From JACPRL01 sp035573715 (GTDB lineage Bacteria > Acidobacteriota > Terriglobia > Acidiferrales > 2-02-FULL-67-57), in the NCBI GenBank assembly GCA_035573715.1, contig DATLZZ010000024.1:62001-126000 (forward strand): DNA of 64,000 nt. Direction: 5' to 3'. Every line of letters starts with the position of its first letter. The stretch's first letter is position 1. Below the pieces are notes generated by a model. It made no database searches and was not told the DNA's origin. It worked only from the letters and a program-made list of their open reading frames with translations. Made by a program: the position numbers and the translations under genes. Below, one piece after another: positions 1-9,731 of this stretch.

Positions 1-1
1 C

Positions 2-853
<852 letters not shown>

Positions 854-877
854 GCATCAGCCTCCGCACAAACTGAA

Positions 878-903
878 CCCCGTCCCGAATTCTCGGGCCG
901 GGG
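878..903 (+). terminator. GC-rich hairpin after pnp
   Basis: Two 5-bp blocks (CCCCG and CCCGA) pair with TCGGG and CGGGG around an ATTC loop, with one mismatch between the blocks. There is no clear T-run, so it may be a weak terminator or mRNA-end stabiliser. Its core (CCCGAnnnnTCGGG) resembles the palindrome at 50927-50950 and those inside two genes near 38.4 and 40.0 kb. Confidence 0.55.
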
Positions 904-927
904 TGTTGCTACTGGGATGAACTTTCC

Positions 928-956
928 TTGACCCGGTGGGCGACCCGTGCGACAAT
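928..956 (+). promoter_or_regulatory. Sigma-70-type promoter of the peptidase gene
   Basis: TTGACC at 928-933, a 17-base spacer, and GACAAT at 951-956 preceded by TGC (extended -10). Transcription would start near 963, about 35 bases before the ATG at 998. Confidence 0.6.
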
Positions 957-997
957 CGGCCCAATCTGCACGGCAAGTGGAGGTCGCCGGGGCGCTC

Positions 998-3628
998 ATG
1001 GCGTTTTCTTTCTTCGGGGTTGGCCGTGCTCAACGACTGATCTTGTGCTCCGTTGTGTTGCTGCTTGGTTGCGGCAGTTTCGGAGTCGCCGCGGCAGCGC
1101 CGGTGAACGCTGATGGCGACATTGAATTGATCGGCTGGTTCCACCTCGTCTGGGGCGACGGGTTGCCGGGCTCCAACGTCGATACGCAGATTCTCTACTT
1201 CCTCATAGACGACCAGGGACGGTGGACGCGGCTGCTGCTGGACGAAGCGCTGGCCCAGCGGTTTCGCGGACTGCTGACGCTCGACCGGCGGCGAGTGGTG
1301 GTCCGCGGCTCTGCCCTTGCCCTGCCTCTCTCCGCTCCAGGCTCCGTTCTCTTCCCGGTCGTTGAAGTCAGGACGGTCAACTTCGAATCCGTAAAGGAAG
1401 AGACGTTGGCGGCGCAGGGAGCAGCCGCTCTGGTTGGGGTGAAGCCGTGGGCTACGCTGCTGTGCCGGTTCTCGGATTCGACCGACGTCACCCCGCAGGC
1501 CGTCCAATGGGTACAGCAGCTCATGGGCTCCTCCTCGCCGGGGATGGACCACTACTGGCGCGAGCTCTCGTACGACAACATCAACCTCACCGGCAGTGTG
1601 GTCGTCGGCTGGTACAACCTGCCCCAACCCGCTTCCTTCTACGCGCCCGATCCCCAGGGTAACCCCAACTTCCAGGCTCTGCTCAATGACTGTACCGCCG
1701 CCGCCGACGCGGACGTGTTCTTCCCGAACTTCACCGGCATCAATCTCCTCTTCAATAACAGCATCGGATGCTGTGCGTTTGGCGGCGGCGCCACGCTGAC
1801 GCGCGATGGGCAGACACTCAACTACTCCGTCACGTGGATGCCGCCGAGTGGTTTTGGCCACCAGAAGGTCATGGCCCACGAGATGGGCCACGGCTTCGGG
1901 CTCCCGCATTCCTCCGGTCCCTACGCTGCTACCTACGATTCCAACTGGGATGTGATGAGCGGGGGAGGGATCTGCCCGCCCGAACATCCTGACTTCGGTT
2001 GCGTCGGCGTGCACACCATTGCATTCCACAAGAACCGCCTGGGATGGATTCCGTCGGCGCAACGGTACTGGGCGTTGCCGACTACCTTCCAGACTATCAA
2101 CCTCGAGCGCCTAGCCCAGCCGTCAAACAGTGATTTGCTGATGGCGAGGATTCCCATCAACGGCTCGGTGGTCGACTACTACACTGTCGAGGCGCGAAGA
2201 GTCGTGGGCTATGACGCCCTGATCCCCGGCGAAGCCGTCTTGATCACCCGGGTAAACACTGCCTTGAGCGATCGGCTCTCTCAGGTGGTCGACCCCGACG
2301 GCAACGGCTTCTCCAACGATGCCGGCGCCATGTGGACCCCGGGAGAAACGTTTACCGATTCCGCCAACGGCATTTCGGTCGTCGTGAATTCGTCCTCGTC
2401 CACTGGCTTCAACGTCGGCATCCAGGCGGGCCCGCCCGGGCCTCTTTTTCTCGACAACGCCGAGAACGGGACGGCGGGTTGGTTCGCCTCTCCCCCCTGG
2501 ACCCAGACCACAGCAACTTTTCATAGTCCCACTCACTCCTGGACCGACAGTCCAAGCGGCGACTACGACAACAACATCCTGGCCGACCTCTGGACGCCCC
2601 CCCTGGATGTCTCGGCCTTCAACGGCTTGCCCCTGACCTTGGGCTTCTGGCATCGCTACGACTTCGAGCCCAACGCCGACTTTGGCACGGTCACGGTGGT
2701 CAATTTCGACAACTTGACCGCTACTCAGGTAGCCAGCTTTACCGGCACGGACACCAACTGGCATCAGACCACCGTGAACCTGAGCGCCTTTGCAGGATCC
2801 AGCAAAATCTCGATCGTTTTTGCCGTGACCTCCAACGGCAGCGTGACCCACGATGGCTGGTACCTTGACGACATTGCCTTGCACCAGGGCGGCGTGCCAG
2901 TCATCAACCCCGGCGGCGTCGTCAACGCCGCCAGCTTCGGCCCCGGGGCGGCCGTTACCCCCGGCAGCATCGTAGCCGTATTCGGCTCTAACCTCGCCTC
3001 GGTAACCGCAATCGCCAGCTCCTTGCCCCTGCCCACTTCGCTGGGCGCAGCCGCTCTGCAGTTCAACGCTTCCATTGCTGTGCCTGAGTTCTTCGTTTCC
3101 GCGTCGCAAACCAATGTCCAAATTCCCTGGGAGCTGGCGGGACAGCCCTCGGGCTCGCTGACCGACACGGTGGGTGGAATAACTAGCAATTCCAGTACGG
3201 TCGGCCTAGCCGAGTTCGGCCCCGGGCTGTTTGCAACCAACCAGCAGGGCACGGATCAAGGCGCCATTCTGATTGCCAATACGCCCTTCCTGGCAGCGCC
3301 CAACGGCGCCTTTCCCGGCTCGCGACCGGCAGTGCGCGGGGTGGACTTTCTGGAAATCTATTGGACCGGCGGCGGGGCTGTCAGTCCACCCGTCGCCACC
3401 GGCGCCGCCGCTTCGGCCAACCCACTCTCCCAGACCACCACCACACCCACGCTGACCGTCGGCGGCGTCAACACACCGGTGTTGTTCTCCGGTCTGGCTC
3501 CGAACTTCGTGGGCTTGTACGTAGTGACTTGCCAAGTCCCTGCCAACGCCCCCACCGGCGAGGCCGTCCCTGTCACTCTCACCCTAGGCGGCGTGAAGTC
3601 GAACACGGTCACCATCGCCGTCCAGTAG
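998..3628 (+). CDS. Secreted zinc metallopeptidase with jelly-roll and Solibacter-type C-terminal domains
   Basis: A large exported protein. It has an N-terminal signal (hydrophobic VVLLLGCG; the Cys could be lipidated, but the lipobox is imperfect, and AAAAP is an alternative signal-peptidase I site). A metzincin-like zinc site HEMGHGFGLPH at residues 294-304 is followed by a Met-turn-like DVMSGG. The middle region (about residues 485-630, ending GWYLDDIAL) resembles the MAM/jelly-roll domains of immune-inhibitor-A-like peptidases. The last 230 residues (VNAASFGPGAAVTPGSIV) match the TIGR03437 domain common in Solibacter. The ATG at 998 is preferred over 947 because it is preceded by GGAGG and gives a compact signal peptide. 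It most resembles the M11/M6 groups; the substrate is unknown. Confidence 0.85.
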   Translation: MAFSFFGVGRAQRLILCSVVLLLGCGSFGVAAAAPVNADGDIELIGWFHLVWGDGLPGSNVDTQILYFLIDDQGRWTRLLLDEALAQRFRGLLTLDRRRVVVRGSALALPLSAPGSVLFPVVEVRTVNFESVKEETLAAQGAAALVGVKPWATLLCRFSDSTDVTPQAVQWVQQLMGSSSPGMDHYWRELSYDNINLTGSVVVGWYNLPQPASFYAPDPQGNPNFQALLNDCTAAADADVFFPNFTGINLLFNNSIGCCAFGGGATLTRDGQTLNYSVTWMPPSGFGHQKVMAHEMGHGFGLPHSSGPYAATYDSNWDVMSGGGICPPEHPDFGCVGVHTIAFHKNRLGWIPSAQRYWALPTTFQTINLERLAQPSNSDLLMARIPINGSVVDYYTVEARRVVGYDALIPGEAVLITRVNTALSDRLSQVVDPDGNGFSNDAGAMWTPGETFTDSANGISVVVNSSSSTGFNVGIQAGPPGPLFLDNAENGTAGWFASPPWTQTTATFHSPTHSWTDSPSGDYDNNILADLWTPPLDVSAFNGLPLTLGFWHRYDFEPNADFGTVTVVNFDNLTATQVASFTGTDTNWHQTTVNLSAFAGSSKISIVFAVTSNGSVTHDGWYLDDIALHQGGVPVINPGGVVNAASFGPGAAVTPGSIVAVFGSNLASVTAIASSLPLPTSLGAAALQFNASIAVPEFFVSASQTNVQIPWELAGQPSGSLTDTVGGITSNSSTVGLAEFGPGLFATNQQGTDQGAILIANTPFLAAPNGAFPGSRPAVRGVDFLEIYWTGGGAVSPPVATGAAASANPLSQTTTTPTLTVGGVNTPVLFSGLAPNFVGLYVVTCQVPANAPTGEAVPVTLTLGGVKSNTVTIAVQ

Positions 3629-3694
3629 TCGGCCGGACTCGCCAGACAAATTGGACCCTGCGCAGCGGGGCGCGATGTGCCAGAATCGCGCCTT

Positions 3695-4597
3695 ATGCAC
3701 GCACGACACTGGATGGGCTTCGGCGCGGTCGCGCTGATCTGGGGGACGACGTGGCTGGCGGTGCGCGTGGTGGTGCTGGAGATGCCACCGCTGAGCGCCG
3801 CCGGGCTGCGCTTCGTGGTCGCCGCCCTGTTGCTCGGCGCCGCCACGCGCGCCCGCGGCCGCTCGCTTTCTCTGGCGCGGCTGAGCGGCAGCGAGCGGCG
3901 CGTGCTCGCCTGGCTCACTTTTCTGGTGATCGGCATTCCCTACGCGCTGGTGTTCTACGGCGAGCAGACCGTCTCCTCGGCGCTGGCCGCCATTCTTTTC
4001 TCCGTCCATCCCGTCTTCGTGCTGCTGTTTGATTCGCTGCGCCAGCGAAGCAATCTATTCCGCGGGCCGACTCTTGCCGGGCTGGTGCTGGCCTTGGCCG
4101 GCATCTGCCTCATCTTCGTGCCGCGCCTGACCGGGCCGATGGGCGAGCTGCTGGGCGCGCTGGCCATCGTCGCCGCCGCGCTCTCCGCCGGCCTCGGCGC
4201 CGTCGTGGCCAAGTACGGCGCCCACGAGCTCGACCCCTGGGTCGGCGTCACCTGGCAGATGGGCGGCGCCGGCGTGGCCCTGCTGGCGTTCGGTTTTCTG
4301 CTCGAGCGTCCGACCCTGAGCGGCTATTCAACCCCCGCCTGGCTCTCGCTGGCCTTCCTCACCGTTTTCGGTTCCTGCGTCGCTTTCGTGCTGTACTATT
4401 CTCTGCTCAAGCGCATGAAGCCCATCGAGCTCGCCACGCTCTCCTTCATCATTCCCATCATCGCTACCGTTTTCGGCTGGCTGGTGCTGGACGAGCGCCT
4501 GGGCGGTTACTCATTGGCCGGCGCGGCGGTGGCGCTGGCCGGCGTGGCGCTGATTCACCGGCGTCGGGTCGAGCCCGAGCCCATCACCGGAGACTGA
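3695..4597 (+). CDS. EamA/DMT-family transporter
   Basis: An inner-membrane drug/metabolite transporter with about ten hydrophobic helices arranged as two EamA repeats (GFGAVALIWGTTWLAVR near the N-terminus; a second repeat from about residue 145). The charged C-terminal tail is short. The ATG at 3695 is chosen; a GTG at 3677 would add six residues. A TGC-CAGAAT extended -10-like element lies 8 bases before the ATG. The next gene starts one base after the stop, so they are co-transcribed. The substrate cannot be read from the sequence; relatives export amino acids or metabolites. Confidence 0.85.
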   Translation: MHARHWMGFGAVALIWGTTWLAVRVVVLEMPPLSAAGLRFVVAALLLGAATRARGRSLSLARLSGSERRVLAWLTFLVIGIPYALVFYGEQTVSSALAAILFSVHPVFVLLFDSLRQRSNLFRGPTLAGLVLALAGICLIFVPRLTGPMGELLGALAIVAAALSAGLGAVVAKYGAHELDPWVGVTWQMGGAGVALLAFGFLLERPTLSGYSTPAWLSLAFLTVFGSCVAFVLYYSLLKRMKPIELATLSFIIPIIATVFGWLVLDERLGGYSLAGAAVALAGVALIHRRRVEPEPITGD

Positions 4598-4598
4598 G

Positions 4599-5387
4599 TT
4601 GATCGGGCCGTTTCTGATCCTGCTTCTGCTCGGACTTTTCGCGGGCACGTTCGGCGCCCTGGTGGGACTGGGCGGCGGCATTATCCTCGTGCCGGTGCTG
4701 TCGCTCTGGCTCGGCCTGCCCATCACCGTCGCCGTCGGCGTCAGCCTGGTGTGCGTCATCGCCACCTCGAGCGGGGCGGCGGCGATTTACGTCCAGCAGC
4801 GCCTGACCGACATGCGTCTCGGCATGCTGCTCGAGCTCGCCTCCTCCGCCGGCGCCATTACCGGCGCGCTGATCGTGCCCTTTCTTCCCCCTGCGCTCGT
4901 CAAGGGACTCTTCGGCGCCTTCCTGCTCTACAGCGCCGTGCTGATGGTGCGCAACCGCGTCGCCGAGCAGGAAAGCGCGAGCACGACCGACTATCCGGTT
5001 CGCAACTACCCGCTCGGCCTCGGCGTCTCCTACGCCGCCGGGAACGTCTCCGCGATACTCGGCATCGGCGGCGGACCCATCAAAGTCCCGCTGATGAACG
5101 TTTTCATGGGCGTGCCGTTGCGGGTTGCCGCCGCCACCAGCAACTTCCTGATGGGCGTGACCGCGGCAGCCAGCGCCATCCTCTACTACTCGCGCGGGGA
5201 CGTTTACGTGGCGGTGGCGGCGCCGCTTTGTGTCGGCGTCTTCGCCGGCGCGTTCCTCGGCTCCTGGCTGGCGAAACGCCTGCACGGCCGCTGGATTCGC
5301 CTCATTCTCGTGCTCGTGCTTCTCTATCTGTCCGCCCTGATGCTGGGCGAAGCCTTCGGATTCCACGTTCCGGGGCGGGGTCGATGA
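4599..5387 (+). CDS. TauE/SafE-family sulfite/anion exporter-like permease
   Basis: A membrane protein of 262 residues with two TauE/SafE half-repeats. Each has a glycine-rich signature: LGGGIILVPVLSLWLGLP near the N-terminus and IGGGPIKVPLMN in the second half. The start is a TTG one base after the upstream stop. The stop overlaps the next ATG (ATGA), giving translational coupling to the DUF1634 gene. TauE/SafE plus DUF1634 is a widespread pair, so the two probably form one transporter. The family is linked to export of sulfite, sulfoacetate or other organic anions; the substrate here is not determinable. Confidence 0.88.
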   Translation: MIGPFLILLLLGLFAGTFGALVGLGGGIILVPVLSLWLGLPITVAVGVSLVCVIATSSGAAAIYVQQRLTDMRLGMLLELASSAGAITGALIVPFLPPALVKGLFGAFLLYSAVLMVRNRVAEQESASTTDYPVRNYPLGLGVSYAAGNVSAILGIGGGPIKVPLMNVFMGVPLRVAAATSNFLMGVTAAASAILYYSRGDVYVAVAAPLCVGVFAGAFLGSWLAKRLHGRWIRLILVLVLLYLSALMLGEAFGFHVPGRGR

Positions 5388-5743
5388 GCAACGCCCGGCC
5401 GGAGCGCGCCTACGACTGGGTCGCCGCCGTGCTGCGCTGGGGCTCGTATGTTTCGGCGGGCTTGATGCTGCTCGGTGTGGCGCTGGTGTTCTTTCAGCCC
5501 GACGTGCCGATTCAGGTCGGCTCCGCGATGCCGCTCGGAGCGATGCTGGAGCAACTTCGGTACGGTAACCCCTATGCCGTCATGCAGCTCGGCGTCGTCC
5601 TGCTGCTGCTGACGCCGCTGGCGCGCCTGATGGCCACCTCAGCTTCCTTCTGGCTCGAAGGCGACCGCCGCTACTCGCTGGTCTCCGTTGCCGTCCTGGT
5701 GATTATCCTCGCCAGTCTGCTGTTTTCCCGCGCCTCTCACTGA
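5384..5743 (+). CDS. DUF1634 membrane protein, partner of TauE/SafE permease
   Basis: 119 residues with three predicted transmembrane segments (around AGLMLLGVALVFF, VMQLGVVLLLLTPLARLM and VAVLVIILASLLF). It matches DUF1634, which commonly sits immediately 3' of TauE/SafE permeases. It starts inside the permease stop codon (ATGA overlap), which fixes the start. It faces murA across a 54-base convergent gap without an obvious terminator. The function is unknown beyond this association. Confidence 0.85.
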   Translation: MSNARPERAYDWVAAVLRWGSYVSAGLMLLGVALVFFQPDVPIQVGSAMPLGAMLEQLRYGNPYAVMQLGVVLLLLTPLARLMATSASFWLEGDRRYSLVSVAVLVIILASLLFSRASH

Positions 5744-5797
5744 TTGCCTTGTTTCTTGCTTCTCGCTTCCGGAATCGGTCTTCATCCGTGGTTTCAA

Positions 5798-7063
<1,266 letters not shown>

Positions 7064-7101
7064 CGCTCCTCTGGCTAGGATACATCAAAGGCATGGCGGG
7101 T

Positions 7102-7992
7102 TTACTTCTCGCCCAGGGCGCGGGCGACGTGGCCGGCGGCGCGCGCCAGGCGCCGCTCGGCCTCACGCCGCGTGTAGCCGAGCCGCCCCATCACCATCGC
7201 TGCCTTGAGGTTGCCACCCGACAGACGGATGAGGCGGCGTGCCGCCGCCTCATCGCACCCGAGGGCCTCCATCAGCACCCGCAACCCGCGCCGGCGCAGC
7301 TTGCGGTTCGTCATCCGCACGTTGACCATCAGGTTGCGGTAGACGTGCCCCAACCGAACCATCGCCGCCGTGCTCAACAGGTTCAGCACCAGTTTTTGCG
7401 CAGTGCCCGCCTTGAGCCGCGTTGAGCCCGCAATCGCCTCCGGGCCGGTTTCAGGACAAATCGCCGCGTGCGCGCGCCGAGCCGCCGCCGAGCGGCGATT
7501 GGCGGTTACAGCCACGATGAACGCCCCGCGGCGGCGGGCATATTCCAGCGCGCCGAGCGCGAAGGGCGTCGATCCGCTGGCCGTCAGCACCACCACAACA
7601 TCCTTCTTGCTGATTCCCTTGCGCGCCAGATCGCGCGCACCCTGTGCGGCGGAATCTTCCGCGGCTTCAGAGGAACGAAAGACGGCGCTTCTGCCTCCGG
7701 CGATGACGGCTTGCACCCGCGCCGGCGGAACCTGGAAGGTCGGCGGACATTCGGCGGCGTCGAGCACGCCGAGGCGGCCGCTGGTGCCGGCGCCGACATA
7801 GAACAACCGCCCGCCGCGCTTCCATCGCTGGACGATGGCCTCCACGGCGCGGGCAATCTGCGGCAGCGTGCGCCGCACCGCGCCCGCCACCTGTGCGTCT
7901 TCGCGGTTCAACAACTCCAGAACCTTGCGCGTTGGCAGGCGGTCGAGCCGCCGGGTGCGCGGATTCGGTTGCTCGGTCGCAGGAGGTTTCAT
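7102..7992 (-). CDS. murQ: N-acetylmuramic acid 6-phosphate etherase MurQ
   Basis: Cleaves the D-lactyl ether of MurNAc-6-phosphate to give GlcNAc-6-phosphate, the key step of MurNAc salvage. It has a SIS sugar-phosphate isomerase fold with YVGAGTSGRLGVLDAAECPPTF (residues about 65-86) and the second signature VLTASGSTPFALGAL. The C-terminal UBA-like helical tail (AARRLIRLSGGNLKAAMVM) is present. It overlaps the stop of the upstream symporter gene (ATGA), so uptake and etherase are coupled. MurQ needs MurNAc-6-P; no PTS is visible here, so the kinase at 17211 is the likely source. Confidence 0.95.
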   Translation of the reverse strand: MKPPATEQPNPRTRRLDRLPTRKVLELLNREDAQVAGAVRRTLPQIARAVEAIVQRWKRGGRLFYVGAGTSGRLGVLDAAECPPTFQVPPARVQAVIAGGRSAVFRSSEAAEDSAAQGARDLARKGISKKDVVVVLTASGSTPFALGALEYARRRGAFIVAVTANRRSAAARRAHAAICPETGPEAIAGSTRLKAGTAQKLVLNLLSTAAMVRLGHVYRNLMVNVRMTNRKLRRRGLRVLMEALGCDEAAARRLIRLSGGNLKAAMVMGRLGYTRREAERRLARAAGHVARALGEK

Positions 7993-9728
7993 CCGAAGCT
8001 CTCCCAGCCGCGCCGGCTGAAGTCCAGATACAGCAGCGTGCCGCTTGCCCCCGCGCCCAGCGCCAGCAGGGCGCCCTCAGTCCAGAACCCAAGCAAGAGC
8101 TTGCCCGTGGCGAACAGGCTGAAATAGACCAGCGCGCAGCCCAGCGCCCACGCTCGCAGGTTGGCCCAGCCGGACGCAACGGCCGGGACGTCGAAAGCGT
8201 GGGCCGCGATGGGCTGCCAGCCGAGCGCCGCCGGGCGCACGCGCCGATAGAAGTTCACGAGATGCGCCGCCGGCTCCGGCCGCGTCGCGAATGTCACTGC
8301 CAGCCACACCGCCGTGCACGCGCCGGTGATGACCAGCAGGCTTTTGGCGAAGACGACGTTCTCAACACCAGTGAAGAGAGGCCAGCGCTGTAGCGCGAGT
8401 GAAGTGAAGAAGGCCGCCACCATGGCGGAGATTTCGCTCCAGGCGTTCACGCGCCACCAGTACCAGCGCAGCAGATAGACCGCGCCGGTGCCGGCGCCGA
8501 CCATCAGCAGCAGTTGCCAGGCGCCGCGGATGGTCTCCAGGAAGTAGGTTACACCGCCGGCGACGAGCATCAGCAGCAGCGTCGCCACCTGCGCGGCGCG
8601 CAGGTGGTGCTGCTCGGAGGCCTGCGGGCGCACGAAGCGCCGGTAGAAGTCATTGATGGCGTAGGAGGCGCCCCAGTTCAAGTGCGTGCTCACGGTCGAC
8701 ATGTACGCGGCCAGGAACGCCGCCAGCATCAGCCCGCGCAGGCTGGCGGGCAGGTGGTCCACCATCACCTGCACGTAGCCCGCTTCGCGGTCGGCGAGAT
8801 TCGGATACAGCACCACCGTAACCAGCGCCACCAGAATCCACGGCCAGGGGCGCAGGGCGTAGTGGGCGATGTTGAACCACAGCGTCGCCAACAGCGAGTG
8901 CCGCTCATCCTTGGCGCAAAAGATGCGCTGGGCAACGTAGCCGCCGCCGCCGGGCTCAGCGCCCGGATACCAGCTCGCCCACCAGATGACCCCGATGTAA
9001 ACCAGAAAAACCGAGAGCGGCATCCAGGGCGAGTCGGCGGCGGGAAAGAAATCGAGCAGCGCGGGGCTCGCGGCCGTCACCTGCGCGCGCAGCGGCTCCA
9101 GCCCGCCCACCGCCGCCACCGCGTACCAGGCCATCAGGAAAGTCATCGCCATCATCAGGATGAACTGCAAGAGGTCGGTGATGAGCACGCCCCACAGACC
9201 GGAGATGGTCGTGTAGATGGCGGTGATGAGCAGACAGACGAGCACGGCTTCGATTTTTTCCAGCCCGAGCGACACCTTCAGAATTTTCACCATCGCCAGG
9301 TTGACCCAACCGAGGATGAGGCAGTTCATCAGCACGCCGAGGTAGAGGGCGCGGAAGCCGCGCAGAAACGCCGCCGGGCGGCCGGCGTAGCGCAGCTCGA
9401 TAAGCTCGACGTCGGTCAGGATGCCGGCGCGCCGCCACAGCCGCGCGAAGAAAAACACCGTCATCATCCCGCTCAGCAGCAGCGCCCACCAGAGCCAGTT
9501 GCCGGCGATGCCGAAGTGGGCGGTGAGGCCGGTGACAGCCAGCGGCGTATCGGCGGAGAAAGTGGTCGCCACCATCGACGTGCCCGCAATCCACCACGGC
9601 ACGCCGCGCCCGGAGACGAAGAAATCAGCCAGGCTCTGCTGCGCCCGCCCCCGCAGCATCCAGGCCACGAGGAAAGTGATGACGAAGTAGGCGGCGAGGA
9701 TGACCCAGTCGGCGGTGGCGAGTCGCAT
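7989..9728 (-). CDS. Sodium:solute symporter family transporter (possible MurNAc/muropeptide uptake)
   Basis: A 579-residue SSS-family permease with about 13 hydrophobic segments, the family signature near GTSMVATTFSADTPLAVTGL, and an extended C-terminal region of further helices. It starts three bases after the stop of the NagZ-like fusion gene and overlaps murQ. By position it replaces the PTS permease MurP of Bacillus. In Tannerella a non-PTS inner-membrane transporter (MurT) brings MurNAc in for MurK and MurQ, which is the closest functional model. The substrate assignment rests on context. Confidence 0.85.
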   Translation of the reverse strand: MRLATADWVILAAYFVITFLVAWMLRGRAQQSLADFFVSGRGVPWWIAGTSMVATTFSADTPLAVTGLTAHFGIAGNWLWWALLLSGMMTVFFFARLWRRAGILTDVELIELRYAGRPAAFLRGFRALYLGVLMNCLILGWVNLAMVKILKVSLGLEKIEAVLVCLLITAIYTTISGLWGVLITDLLQFILMMAMTFLMAWYAVAAVGGLEPLRAQVTAASPALLDFFPAADSPWMPLSVFLVYIGVIWWASWYPGAEPGGGGYVAQRIFCAKDERHSLLATLWFNIAHYALRPWPWILVALVTVVLYPNLADREAGYVQVMVDHLPASLRGLMLAAFLAAYMSTVSTHLNWGASYAINDFYRRFVRPQASEQHHLRAAQVATLLLMLVAGGVTYFLETIRGAWQLLLMVGAGTGAVYLLRWYWWRVNAWSEISAMVAAFFTSLALQRWPLFTGVENVVFAKSLLVITGACTAVWLAVTFATRPEPAAHLVNFYRRVRPAALGWQPIAAHAFDVPAVASGWANLRAWALGCALVYFSLFATGKLLLGFWTEGALLALGAGASGTLLYLDFSRRGWESFG

Positions 9729-9731
9729 CGC

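Noticed and set aside
857..2062. 401-codon open frame on the minus strand
   Set aside because: Shadow of the secreted peptidase gene, which has a signal peptide and zinc motif in the other direction.
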